Positions 36,121 to 45,081 of a stretch of 59,921 nt of DNA are shown here, piece after piece. Below the pieces are notes generated by a model. That model was not told the origin of the DNA and did not search any database. It was given only the letters and a program-made list of their open reading frames with translations. How positions within the stretch are numbered: the first letter of the stretch is position 1; every line of letters begins with the position of its first letter. The DNA is taken from contig NZ_UFQC01000038.1 of assembly GCF_900496975.1 (NCBI RefSeq), positions 1 through 59,921 of the forward strand, in the 5' to 3' direction. Origin of the DNA: Achromobacter veterisilvae. Its GTDB lineage: Bacteria; Pseudomonadota; Gammaproteobacteria; Burkholderiales; Burkholderiaceae_B. Both the position numbers and the translations under genes were made by a program.

Positions 36121-36400
36121 GCCAGCCGCCTCGGGAGGCAACAAGCGAGCGAAGCGAGTGCAGCGTGGGAGTGCACAACAACAGCCTCCGCAAGAATGGC
36201 CGGCCCGCCGCCGGGCCGCCCCAAGGCGGGCCAGCCCCCTCGGGGGGCAGCAAGCGAGCGCAGCGAGTGCGGCGTGGGGGTGCATAACAACAGCCTCGGC
36301 AAGAATGGCCGGCCCGCCCGCCGGGCCGCCCCAAGGGCGGGCCAGCCCCCTCGGGGGGCAGCAAGCGAGCGCAGCGAGTGCGGCGTGGGGGCATATTCCC
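36121..36400 (+). repeat. Tandem triplication of a GC-rich element (family A) upstream of pntAA
   Basis: Three units, starting at about 36121, 36230 and 36341, have a period of 109-111 bases. Each contains GCCAGCC-CCTCGGG-GGC, CAAGCGAGCG-AGCGAGTGC and GCGTGGG-G. Units two and three also carry GGGCCGCCCCAAGG before this, and AAGAATGGCCGGCCCGC joins the units. The first unit is the most diverged. Together with the terminator at 36087 it fills the 425-base gap 36014-36438. Confidence 0.88.
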
Positions 36401-36438
36401 GTGTATAACTACGGCGAACCTTCTGAGGAGAGGCGTAG

Positions 36439-37557
36439 ATGCACATCGGGATACCAAAAGAAACCCGAGACGGGGAAACCCGTGTCGCAGCAACACCGGA
36501 GACCGTCAAGAAGTACGTGGGCGGCAAACACACCGTCGTCGTGGAGCGCGGGGCCGGCAGCGCCGCCCGCTATCCCGATGACGCCTACGAGGCCGCGGGC
36601 GCCACGCTCGGGACCGCCCAGGAGGCCCTGGGCGCCGGACTGGTCATGAAGGTCCGCGCGCCCGATTCCGCCGAATTGGCGCACATGAAGCCGGGCACGG
36701 TCGTCGTCGGCATGCTCGATCCCTTCGACGCCGACGGCCTTGCGCAGATGGCCGCGGCAGGATTGGTCGGATTCGCGCTCGAGGCCGCGCCCCGCATCAC
36801 GCGGGCCCAGAGCCTGGACGTGCTGTCCTCGCAGGCCAACCTGGCCGGCTACAAGGCGGTGCTGCTGGCCGCGAACCACTACGGCCGCCTGATCCCCATG
36901 ATGATGACCGCCGCGGGCACCCTGAAGGCCGCCCGCGCCGTGGTGCTCGGCACCGGCGTCGCCGGCCTGCAGGCCATCGCCACGGCCAAGCGGCTGGGCG
37001 CCGTGGTCGAGGCCTCGGACGTGCGTCCCGCCGCGCGCGAGCAGGTCGAATCGCTGGGCGCGAAGTTCATCGACGTGCCCTTCGAAACCGACGAAGAACG
37101 CGAGATCGCCCAAGGCACGGGCGGCTACGCCCGCCCCATGCCGCCCGCCTGGATGGCGCGGCAGGCGGCGCTGGTTTCCGAGCGCTGCAAGCAGGCCGAC
37201 ATCGTCATCTCCACGGCCCTGATCCCGGGCCGCCCCGCGCCCACGCTGGTTTCCGCGGAAACCGTCGCGGCCATGAAGCCGGGCTCGGTGCTGGTGGACC
37301 TGGCCGTCGAGCGCGGCGGCAATTGCCCCCTGTCCGAAAAAGGCCTGATCGTGGAGAAGCACGGCGTGACGATCGTGGGGCTGACCAACCTGCCGGGCCT
37401 GGTCGCGACCGACGCGTCGGCGCTGTACGCGCGCAACATCCTGGATTTCCTGAAGCTCATCATCAATGCCGACGGCGCGCTGGCCATCCAGCGCGACGAT
37501 GAAATCGTCGCGGCCTGCCTCGTGTGCGAAGGCGGCAACGTGACGCGGAGAACCTGA
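36439..37557 (+). CDS. pntAA: NAD(P) transhydrogenase subunit alpha part 1
   Basis: 372 residues, the NAD(H)-binding domain I of the proton-translocating transhydrogenase. It begins MHIGIPKETRDGETRVAATPETVKKY. The dinucleotide fold is VVLGTGVAGLQAIATAKRLGA, and the mobile-loop region is GTGGYARPMPPAWM. GAGGAG precedes the ATG. It forms the membrane enzyme with PntAB and PntB, reducing NADP+ with NADH at the cost of proton import. The three-gene split is typical of alpha- and beta-proteobacteria. Confidence 0.95.
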   Translation: MHIGIPKETRDGETRVAATPETVKKYVGGKHTVVVERGAGSAARYPDDAYEAAGATLGTAQEALGAGLVMKVRAPDSAELAHMKPGTVVVGMLDPFDADGLAQMAAAGLVGFALEAAPRITRAQSLDVLSSQANLAGYKAVLLAANHYGRLIPMMMTAAGTLKAARAVVLGTGVAGLQAIATAKRLGAVVEASDVRPAAREQVESLGAKFIDVPFETDEEREIAQGTGGYARPMPPAWMARQAALVSERCKQADIVISTALIPGRPAPTLVSAETVAAMKPGSVLVDLAVERGGNCPLSEKGLIVEKHGVTIVGLTNLPGLVATDASALYARNILDFLKLIINADGALAIQRDDEIVAACLVCEGGNVTRRT

Positions 37558-37560
37558 ATC

Positions 37561-37878
37561 ATGGAAGCGATCAACCCCACTCTGATGAACCTCATCATCT
37601 TCGTGCTTGCCGTCTATGTCGGCTACCACGTCGTGTGGAACGTCACCCCTGCCCTGCATACGCCGCTGATGGCCGTGACCAACGCCATTTCCGCCATCAT
37701 CATCGTGGGCGCCATGCTGGCCGCCGCGCTGACCGAAGGCGGCCTGGCGCGCGGCATGGGCGTATTCGCCGTGGCGCTGGCGGCGGTCAACGTGTTCGGC
37801 GGATTCCTCGTCACGCGGCGCATGCTCGAAATGTTCAAGAAGAAAGACAGGAAGCCGGGCAAGGAGGGCGCGCAATGA
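37561..37878 (+). CDS. pntAB: NAD(P) transhydrogenase subunit alpha part 2
   Basis: 105 residues carrying three membrane helices of domain II ([59 protein letters not shown]). The C-terminus is lysine-rich. It starts three bases after the pntAA stop and overlaps pntB in ATGA, indicating tight translational coupling. Confidence 0.95.
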   Translation: MEAINPTLMNLIIFVLAVYVGYHVVWNVTPALHTPLMAVTNAISAIIIVGAMLAAALTEGGLARGMGVFAVALAAVNVFGGFLVTRRMLEMFKKKDRKPGKEGAQ

Positions 37879-39314
37879 TCTCGCTGAACCTCGTCACGCT
37901 GCTGTACCTCGTCGCCTCGGTCTGCTTCATCCAGGCGCTCAAGGGCCTGTCGCATCCCACCACCTCGCGCCTGGGCAACCTGTTCGGCATGGCCGGCATG
38001 GCCATCGCCGTGCTGACCACGGCCGCGCTCATCGTCGGGCTGGCCCGCGACGGCGCCGCCACGATCGGGCTGGGATGGGTCGTGCTGGGCCTGCTGGTGG
38101 GCGGCTCCATCGGCACGCTGATGGCCAAGCGCGTCGAAATGACGAAGATGCCCGAGCTGGTCGCCTTCATGCACAGCATGATCGGCCTGGCCGCGGTGGC
38201 CATCGCCGTCGCGGTCGTGGCCGAACCGCATGCCTTCGGCGTCGCGCCGGCCGGCATGCCCATCCCCACCGGCAACCGCTTCGAGCTGTTCATCGGCACC
38301 TTCGTGGGCGCCATCACCTTCTCGGGCTCGGTCATCGCCTTCGGCAAGCTGTCGGGCAAGTACAAGTTCCGGCTGTTCCAGGGCGCGCCGGTGGCGTTCG
38401 CCGGCCAGCATATGCTGAACCTGGCGCTGGCGCTGCTGATGCTGGCCAGCGGCATCTGGTTCATGCTCACGCAGGAATGGACGCCCTTCGTCATCATGAC
38501 GGCCATCGCCTTCGTGCTGGGCGTGCTGATCATCATCCCGATCGGCGGCGCGGACATGCCCGTGGTCGTGTCCATGCTGAACAGCTACTCCGGCTGGGCC
38601 GCGGCCGGCATCGGCTTTTCGCTGAACAACCCGATGCTGATCATCGCGGGCTCGCTGGTGGGGTCCTCGGGCGCCATCCTGTCCTACATCATGTGCAAGG
38701 CGATGAACCGCTCGTTCTTCAACGTGATCCTGGGCGGCTTCGGCGGCCAAGCGGGCGCGGGTGCGGCGGCCGGCGACGCGCAGCAGCGCAGCGTCAAGTC
38801 GGGCAGCCCCGACGATGCCGCCTTCCTGATGACCAACGCCGAAAGCGTGACCATCGTGCCCGGCTACGGCCTGGCGGTGGCGCGCGCGCAGCATGCGCTG
38901 AAGGAACTGGCGGAGAAGCTCACCGAACGGGGCGTGACGGTCAAGTACGCCATCCATCCGGTCGCGGGCCGCATGCCGGGCCACATGAACGTGCTGCTGG
39001 CCGAGGCCGAAGTGCCCTACGACCAGGTCTTCGAAATGGAGGACATCAACAGCGAGTTCGCCCAGACCGACGTGGTGCTGGTGCTGGGCGCCAACGACGT
39101 GGTCAACCCCGCCGCCAAGAACGACCCGCAGTCGCCGATCGCCGGCATGCCCATCCTGGAGGCCTACAAGGCGCGCACGGTGATCGTGAACAAGCGGTCG
39201 ATGGCGTCCGGCTACGCGGGGCTGGACAACGAGCTTTTCTACATGGACCGCACCATGATGGTCTTCGGCGACGCGAAGAAGGTGCTGGAAGACATGGTCA
39301 AGGCGGTGGAATAG
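37875..39314 (+). CDS. pntB: NAD(P) transhydrogenase subunit beta
   Basis: 479 residues. The N-terminal half has about nine membrane helices of the proton channel. The C-terminal domain III binds NADP(H), with [22 protein letters not shown] and the [10 protein letters not shown] loop. The gene starts at the ATG overlapping the pntAB stop, preceded by AAGGAGG. It ends just before a dispersed inverted-repeat element. Confidence 0.95.
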   Translation: MISLNLVTLLYLVASVCFIQALKGLSHPTTSRLGNLFGMAGMAIAVLTTAALIVGLARDGAATIGLGWVVLGLLVGGSIGTLMAKRVEMTKMPELVAFMHSMIGLAAVAIAVAVVAEPHAFGVAPAGMPIPTGNRFELFIGTFVGAITFSGSVIAFGKLSGKYKFRLFQGAPVAFAGQHMLNLALALLMLASGIWFMLTQEWTPFVIMTAIAFVLGVLIIIPIGGADMPVVVSMLNSYSGWAAAGIGFSLNNPMLIIAGSLVGSSGAILSYIMCKAMNRSFFNVILGGFGGQAGAGAAAGDAQQRSVKSGSPDDAAFLMTNAESVTIVPGYGLAVARAQHALKELAEKLTERGVTVKYAIHPVAGRMPGHMNVLLAEAEVPYDQVFEMEDINSEFAQTDVVLVLGANDVVNPAAKNDPQSPIAGMPILEAYKARTVIVNKRSMASGYAGLDNELFYMDRTMMVFGDAKKVLEDMVKAVE

Positions 39315-39329
39315 CTTTGTCGATTGGGG

Positions 39330-39472
39330 GGGTGTCTGACACCCGTGGGGCGCCTGCTTCGATTCGGAAGGGCGTCTCGTACGGGTGTCAGACACTGGAA
39401 TTTGCCTGTGTCTGACACCCTTACTGGCAGAACGTCAGGCTTGATCTGACGCCCCACGGGTGTCTGACACCT
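39330..39472. repeat. Inverted-repeat element built on GGTGTCTGACACC
   Basis: About 143 bases. The ends (39330-39352 and 39450-39472) are inverted copies over 23 bases, differing only at the centre and last base; each consists of a GGTGTC(T/A)GACACC palindrome plus CGTGGGGCG or its complement. Two more palindrome copies lie inside (39383-39396, 39407-39420). An inner inverted pair, CGTCAG/CTGACG, lies at about 39433-39451. No coding capacity. It occupies the pntB-glcF convergent gap. Confidence 0.8.
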
Positions 39473-39497
39473 TCACGCCTTCCCCCGCTCTCCCCCG

Positions 39498-40733
39498 TCA
39501 GGCGCCCGCAACGGACCGCAGGCGCTCGTCCACGACCTCGATCCAATGCCGCACCGGCGTATCGGTGCCGCTTTGCAGATGGCCGATGCAGCCGATGTTG
39601 GCGGACAGGATCACGTCCGGCCCGCCGGCCGAGATGGCGCTCAGCTTTCGGTCCCGCAGTTGCAGGGCGATATCGGGATTCAGCACGGAATAGGCGCCGG
39701 CCGAGCCGCAGCACAGGTGCTTGTCGGCGAAGGGCAGCAATTCGAAGCCCAGGTCCGCAAGCAGTTGCTCGGACAACGGCCGCAGCCCCTGCCAGTGCTG
39801 CAGGGTGCAGGGCGGATGGAATGCCGCCCGGGCGCCGTCGGGCAGGCGCGCGCGCAGTTGCCCCGCATGCGGCGCGACGATCTCGGCCACGTCCTTCACC
39901 AACTCCACGATGTCCGCGGCCTTCTGCGCGTAGGCCGGGTCATGCCGCAAGTGATGGGCGTACTCTTTCACCATCGCGCCGCAACCCGACGCGTTCATGA
40001 CAATGGCCTCGACCTTGCCGTCCTGCACCAGCGGCCACCATGCGTCGACGTTGGCGCGCATCTGCGCCAGGGCGGCATCCTGCGCATCCAGGTGGAAGCT
40101 GACCGCGCCGCAACAGCCGGCGCCCGGCGCGATGCGCGCGCCGATGCCGACCGCGTCCAGCACGCGGATGGTGGCGGCGTCGATGGTCGGCATCATGGCG
40201 GGCTGCACGCAGCCGGCCAGCATCAATACCTGCCGGGCATGCCCGGCAATGTCGGGCAGCGCGCCCGTGTCGCGGCGTTCGGGCACCTTGCGCTTGAGCG
40301 ACTCCGGCAGCAGGCCGCGCACGGCCTGCCCCAGCCGCATCGCGGGCGCGAACAGCGGCGACATCATGGCCTTGCGCAGGAGGGTGCGCTTCGTCCTGTC
40401 GCCCCAGGAGCGCGGCACGCGCTCGTCCACGATCTTGCGGCCGATATCCACCAAATGCCCGTACTCGACGCCGGAGGGGCATGTGGTTTCACAATTGCGG
40501 CACGTCAGGCAGCGGTCCAGATGCTGCTGCGTGGACTGGGTGGGCTCGGCGCCCTCCAGCACCTGCTTGATCAGGTAGATGCGCCCGCGCGGGCTGTCGA
40601 GTTCGTCGCCCAGCACCTGATACGTCGGACAGGTCGCCGTGCAGAAGCCGCAATGCACGCAGCGCCTGAGAATGGCGTCTGCCTCGTTGCCCAGATCGGT
40701 ATCGCGTGCCCAGGATGCGAGCTTGGTTTGCAT
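39498..40733 (-). CDS. glcF: Glycolate oxidase iron-sulfur subunit
   Basis: 411 residues. Two 4Fe-4S motifs are near the N-terminus: CVHCGFCTATCPTY and CLTCRNCETTCPSG. Two CCG-type domains follow (GCCGAVSFHLDAQD and KHLCCGSAGAYS), as in the GlcF/LldE family. It passes electrons from the GlcD/GlcE flavin subunits towards the respiratory chain. The ATG at 40733 follows AGGG and lies seven bases after the glcE stop. Confidence 0.95.
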   Translation of the reverse strand: MQTKLASWARDTDLGNEADAILRRCVHCGFCTATCPTYQVLGDELDSPRGRIYLIKQVLEGAEPTQSTQQHLDRCLTCRNCETTCPSGVEYGHLVDIGRKIVDERVPRSWGDRTKRTLLRKAMMSPLFAPAMRLGQAVRGLLPESLKRKVPERRDTGALPDIAGHARQVLMLAGCVQPAMMPTIDAATIRVLDAVGIGARIAPGAGCCGAVSFHLDAQDAALAQMRANVDAWWPLVQDGKVEAIVMNASGCGAMVKEYAHHLRHDPAYAQKAADIVELVKDVAEIVAPHAGQLRARLPDGARAAFHPPCTLQHWQGLRPLSEQLLADLGFELLPFADKHLCCGSAGAYSVLNPDIALQLRDRKLSAISAGGPDVILSANIGCIGHLQSGTDTPVRHWIEVVDERLRSVAGA

Positions 40734-40739
40734 GATGCC

Positions 40740-41846
40740 CTATAGCTCCAGGACCAGCCGACCGGGGTTGAACAAGCCGGCCGGATCGAGCTCTTGTTTG
40801 AGCCGGCGCGTGATCGAGGCGATCCCCGGCGCCAGCGGATGGAATACGCCGTCGGCCGGCGGCTTGTCATGGCCGGCCCGGAACAGCGTCGCATGCCCGC
40901 CCAGCCGCGCCGCGGCCTCGCGCAGCGTGGCCGCGTCGTGCGCGCCCGACAGCCAGCGCTGCCCTCCCCCCCACTCCAGCAGGGTCGGGCCCAGCCCGAG
41001 CGCGGCGGCCGTGGGCGGCAGGGCCAGGCGCCACAAAGGCTGGCCCGGCCGGAAGAAGGCATGCGTCTGCTCGCGCAGCGACCGCCACCAGGCCGCCGCC
41101 GCTTCGGGCGCCAGCGGATCGCCGCCGATCAGTTGGCGGGCGCTGGCGATGGCCGGAGGCGCGCCCGAGAGGCGCACGGTCATCGCGCCTTCGGCCCGCC
41201 CGTCGTCGCCGGCCCAACTGGTGGCCGAAATCGGCAGGGGCTTGCCGCGCCACAGGGCGAAGCTGGCCAGCGCCTGCGCCTGCGTGGCGGGCAGTGTCAG
41301 CGTCAGTTCCTCCATCGGACGAGGCGCGACTTTCAAGGACACTTCGAGAATGGCGCCGAAGATGCCGTGCGATCCGGCCAGAAGGCGCGAAACGTCGTAG
41401 CCGGCCACATTCTTCATGACCTCTCCGCCGAACGACAGGATGCGCCCTTCCGAATCCAGCAGTTGCGCGCCCAGGACGAAATCCTTCAGCGCGCCGGCGC
41501 TCATGCGCCGCGGCCCCGACAGGCCGGCGGCCACGCAGCCGCCCACCGTGGCGGCCGGCGAGAAATGCGGCGGCTCGAAAGCCAGCATCTGCCCGTTTTC
41601 GGCCAGCGCGGCCTCGAGCTCGGCCAACGGCGTACCTGCGCGCACCGTCACGACCAGTTCGGACGGGTGATAACTGACGATGCCCCGGTAGGGCGTCATG
41701 TCCAGCAGGCAGTGCCCGTCCTGCGGCGTTACCGGACGGTAATTGCCATAGAACGCCTTGCTGCCTCCGCCCATCACGAACAGGGGCTTATGGCCCGCGC
41801 GGGCCGTCATGACCTGGTCGCACAACTCCGACAGGACAAAATCCAT
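40740..41846 (-). CDS. glcE: Glycolate oxidase FAD-binding subunit
   Basis: 368 residues of the FAD-binding PCMH fold: LFVMGGGSKAFYGN, LVVTVRAGTPLAELEAALAE, GGCVAAGLSGPRRMSAGALKDFVLG. The C-terminal DPAGLFNPGRL is the family ending. It is the smaller flavin subunit of the three-part glycolate oxidase. Lies 13 bases after glcD and seven before glcF on the same strand. Confidence 0.94.
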   Translation of the reverse strand: MDFVLSELCDQVMTARAGHKPLFVMGGGSKAFYGNYRPVTPQDGHCLLDMTPYRGIVSYHPSELVVTVRAGTPLAELEAALAENGQMLAFEPPHFSPAATVGGCVAAGLSGPRRMSAGALKDFVLGAQLLDSEGRILSFGGEVMKNVAGYDVSRLLAGSHGIFGAILEVSLKVAPRPMEELTLTLPATQAQALASFALWRGKPLPISATSWAGDDGRAEGAMTVRLSGAPPAIASARQLIGGDPLAPEAAAAWWRSLREQTHAFFRPGQPLWRLALPPTAAALGLGPTLLEWGGGQRWLSGAHDAATLREAAARLGGHATLFRAGHDKPPADGVFHPLAPGIASITRRLKQELDPAGLFNPGRLVLEL

Positions 41847-41858
41847 GGGGGATGCGTC

Positions 41859-43358
41859 CTAGAAGCGAGCGAGATCGGGGAAGCGCAACTCGCCCGCATG
41901 GACATGCATCTTGCCGTATTCGGCGCAGCGGGCCAGCGTGGGAATGACCTTTTCGGGATTGAGCAGGCACGGCGGATCGAAGGCCCGCTTTACCGCCAGG
42001 AACGCGTCGAGTTCTTCGCGAGAGAATTGCACGCACATTTGATTTATTTTCTCCATTCCCACACCGTGCTCTCCAGTCACGGTTCCTCCCACCTGCACGC
42101 ACAGTTCAAGAATGGCGGCGCCGAATTTCTCGGCGCGCTCCACCTCGTCAGGCTTGTTCGAATCGAACAGGATCAACGGATGCAGGTTGCCGTCGCCCGC
42201 GTGGAACACGTTGGCGCAGCGCAATCCGAACTCGTCTTCCATCTGCTCGATGGCGCCCAGCACGCGCGCCAGATGGCGGCGCGGAATCGTGCCGTCCATG
42301 CAATAGTAATCGGGCGATACCCGCCCCGCCGCCGGAAACGCGTTCTTGCGGCCCGCCCAGAATTTCAGGCGTTCGGCCTCGGATGCCGACACCTGGCAGC
42401 GCGTGGCGCCCGCCTCGCGGAACACGGCCTCCATGCGCGCGATCTCGTGCGCCACTTCTTCGGGCGTGCCGTCCGATTCGCACAGCAGGATGGCCTGCGC
42501 GTCCATATCGTAGCCCGCCCGCACGAAAGGTTCGACCATGTGCGTCGCGCGCCTGTCCATCATTTCCAGGCCGGCGGGGATCATGCCCGCGGCGATGACT
42601 TGCGTGACCGCGTTGCCGGCCGCCTCGACGCTGGAAAAACTGGCCATGACGACCTGCGCGCAGGCCGGCTTGGGTATCAGCTTGACGGTCACTTCCGTGA
42701 CCACGCCCAGCATGCCCTCGGATCCGATGAAGACGGACAGCAGGTCCAGGCCGGGCGCGTCCGGCGCCTCGGAGCCCAGTTCGACGACGTCGCCGTCGAT
42801 GGTCACCACGCGCACGCGCAGCACGTTGTGCACGGTCAGCCCGTACTTCAGGCAATGCACCCCGCCCGAGTTCTCGGCGACGTTGCCGCCGATGGAACAG
42901 GCGATCTGGCTGGAAGGATCGGGCGCGTAGTACAGGCCGTAAGGCGCCGCCGCTTCCGAGATGGCCAGGTTGCGCACCCCCGGCTGGACGATGGCCGTCC
43001 CGCTTGCCAGGTCGATGTGCTTGATGCGATTGAATTTCGACAGCCCGAGGAGCACGCCGCGGCTGTGCGGCATGGCGCCGCCCGACAGGCCGGTGCCGGC
43101 GCCGCGCGCCACCACGGGCGCGTTCAGCCGCTTGCAGATGCGCATGACGGCCTGCACCTGTTCCTCGGTTTCGGGCAGGGCCACGACCGCCGGCAACGCG
43201 CGATAGAGGGAAAGGCCGTCGCACTCGTAAGGGCGGGTGTCCTCTTCGCGGAACAGCACGCAGTGCGCGGGCAGCGCCGCCGACAGGGCCTCGATGAGCT
43301 GCTGCAAAGAATAAGGCGCCTGCACTTGTGCCAGGCCGGTTTCGACCAATGAATTCAT
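41859..43358 (-). CDS. glcD: Glycolate oxidase subunit GlcD
   Basis: 499 residues from the ATG at 43358 (MNSLVETGLAQ). FAD-binding domain: VVARGAGTGLSGGAMPHSRGVLLGLSKF, PDPSSQIACSIGGNVAENSGG and YGLTVHNVLRVRVV. C-terminal cap: NVFHAGDGNLHPLILFD and GGTVTGEHGVGMEK. It oxidises glycolate (or D-lactate) to glyoxylate (or pyruvate). First gene of the glcDEF operon. No glcC-type regulator is adjacent. Confidence 0.95.
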   Translation of the reverse strand: MNSLVETGLAQVQAPYSLQQLIEALSAALPAHCVLFREEDTRPYECDGLSLYRALPAVVALPETEEQVQAVMRICKRLNAPVVARGAGTGLSGGAMPHSRGVLLGLSKFNRIKHIDLASGTAIVQPGVRNLAISEAAAPYGLYYAPDPSSQIACSIGGNVAENSGGVHCLKYGLTVHNVLRVRVVTIDGDVVELGSEAPDAPGLDLLSVFIGSEGMLGVVTEVTVKLIPKPACAQVVMASFSSVEAAGNAVTQVIAAGMIPAGLEMMDRRATHMVEPFVRAGYDMDAQAILLCESDGTPEEVAHEIARMEAVFREAGATRCQVSASEAERLKFWAGRKNAFPAAGRVSPDYYCMDGTIPRRHLARVLGAIEQMEDEFGLRCANVFHAGDGNLHPLILFDSNKPDEVERAEKFGAAILELCVQVGGTVTGEHGVGMEKINQMCVQFSREELDAFLAVKRAFDPPCLLNPEKVIPTLARCAEYGKMHVHAGELRFPDLARF

Positions 43359-43516
43359 GAGCGCAACAATAGCGCGAGCGCCCGCTATAAGCAGGCCGGG
43401 ATTTACCCGCATCCGGCAGTCCGCCGACGCGTTGAGAAGTAACCAGCCGTAATCGGCGGAGCGTTCCGCGGCCCCCGGCGGGCGGTTTTCGCCTGGGAGC
43501 GCCCTATGGTGAAAAA

Positions 43517-43540
43517 AAACCGACGGATGTCCGTCGGTTT
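43517..43540 (-). terminator. Terminator of the second dehydrogenase gene
   Basis: CCGACGGA (43520-43527) and TCCGTCGG (43530-43537) form a hairpin, followed on the minus strand by a run of eight T. It ends the gene at 43564-44979 and separates it from glcDEF. Confidence 0.9.
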
Positions 43541-43563
43541 CGAACGCGGAGGGCGCAACCGTC

Positions 43564-44979
43564 TCAGGCCTGCCAGGAAACGATCTTGCCCGGGTTCAGA
43601 ATGTTGTTCGGATCGAACGCATGCTTCAGGCTGCGCATCAGTTCCAGCGCGTCCTCGCCATGTTCCTCGGCCATGAACTGCATCTTGTGCAGGCCCACGC
43701 CGTGTTCGCCCGTGCAGGTGCCGTCGGCCGCGATCGCGCGGCGCACCAGGTTGTGGTTGATGGCTTCGGACTCCTGCCATTCCTCGGCGCTGTCGGCATC
43801 GAGCAGCATGAGCACGTGGAAGTTGCCGTCGCCGACGTGGCCCACGATCGTGTAGGGAAAGCTGGCGCGGTCCAGTTCCTCGACGGTGTCGCGCACGCAA
43901 TCCGCCAGGCGCGAGATCGGCACGCACACGTCGGTGGTGCTGGCGCGGCAGCCGGGACGCAGTTGCAGGCCGGCGAAGTAGGCGTTGTGGCGGGCGGTCC
44001 ACAGGCGGCTGCGGTCTTCGGGGCGCTCGGCCCATTCGAAGTCCATGCCGCCATGGTCCGCCGTGATCGCCTGGACGGTTTCGGCCTGTTCCTGCACGCC
44101 CGCCGGGCTGCCGTGGAATTCGAACACCAGCAGCGGGGTTTCGCGCAGGCTCAGCTTGCTGTGCAGGTTCACCGACCGCACGCTGGCGGCGTCCATGAAC
44201 TCGACGCGCGCGACCGGCACGCCCATCTGGATGATTTCGATCACGCTCTGCACGGCGGCGTCGAGCGTGGGGAAGTTGCAGACCGCGGCGGACACGGCTT
44301 CGGGCTGCGGATACAGGCGCACCGTGACCTCGGTGATGATGCCGAGCGTGCCTTCGCTGCCCACGAAGATGCGCGTCAGGTCGTAGCCGGCCGACGACTT
44401 GCGCGCGCGCCCGGCCGTGCGGACGATGCGCCCGTCGGCCGTCACCACGGTCAGGGACATGACGTTTTCGCGCATGGTGCCGTAGCGCACGGCGTTGGTG
44501 CCGGAAGCGCGCGTGGCGGCCATGCCGCCCAGGCTGGCGTCGGCGCCGGGGTCGATCGGGAAGAACAGGCCGGTGTCGCGGATCTCTTCGTTGAGCTGCT
44601 TGCGCAGCACGCCCGCCTGCACGGTGGCGGTCAGGTCTTCGGCGTTGACCGCCAGCACCTTGTTCATCTGCGACAGGTCGAGACTGATGCCGCCCTGGAT
44701 CGCCAGGATGTGGCCTTCCAGCGACGAGCCCGCGCCGTAGGGAATCAGCGGAACGCGGTGCTCGTTGCACAGCTTGGCGACCTCTGCCACCTCCTCGGTC
44801 GTCTGCGCGAAGACCACGGCGTCCGGCAGCATGGCCGGATACGGGGATTCGTCGCGGCCGTGGTGCTCGCGCACGGCGGCGGATTCGGACAGGCGGTCGC
44901 CAAAGCGCGCGCGCAAGGCATCCAGACAGGCGGCCGGCACCGGACGGCGCAATGTTTCGGCGTGCAGGGGAGCGTTCAT
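43564..44979 (-). CDS. FAD-linked D-2-hydroxyacid dehydrogenase (D-lactate dehydrogenase-like)
   Basis: 471 residues. The PCMH FAD fold includes LIPYGAGSSLEGHILAIQGGISLDLSQM, GADASLGGMAATRASGTNAVRYGTM, and the C-terminal VGHVGDGNFHVLMLLD and GTCTGEHGVGLHKMQFM. It is closer to mitochondrial and bacterial D-lactate dehydrogenases (cytochrome type) than to GlcD in spacing and motifs. It is membrane-peripheral and passes electrons to quinone or cytochrome. A terminator isolates it from the adjacent glcDEF. Confidence 0.92.
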   Translation of the reverse strand: MNAPLHAETLRRPVPAACLDALRARFGDRLSESAAVREHHGRDESPYPAMLPDAVVFAQTTEEVAEVAKLCNEHRVPLIPYGAGSSLEGHILAIQGGISLDLSQMNKVLAVNAEDLTATVQAGVLRKQLNEEIRDTGLFFPIDPGADASLGGMAATRASGTNAVRYGTMRENVMSLTVVTADGRIVRTAGRARKSSAGYDLTRIFVGSEGTLGIITEVTVRLYPQPEAVSAAVCNFPTLDAAVQSVIEIIQMGVPVARVEFMDAASVRSVNLHSKLSLRETPLLVFEFHGSPAGVQEQAETVQAITADHGGMDFEWAERPEDRSRLWTARHNAYFAGLQLRPGCRASTTDVCVPISRLADCVRDTVEELDRASFPYTIVGHVGDGNFHVLMLLDADSAEEWQESEAINHNLVRRAIAADGTCTGEHGVGLHKMQFMAEEHGEDALELMRSLKHAFDPNNILNPGKIVSWQA

Positions 44980-45081
44980 GATCAGCGTGTTCTCGGGTTC
45001 GGTAATCCGAATATTCTACGCCGCCGCGCATGCTGCGCCGCAAACCGCCGCACTGGCGGTCCGCGGCGCGATTCCCCGCGT

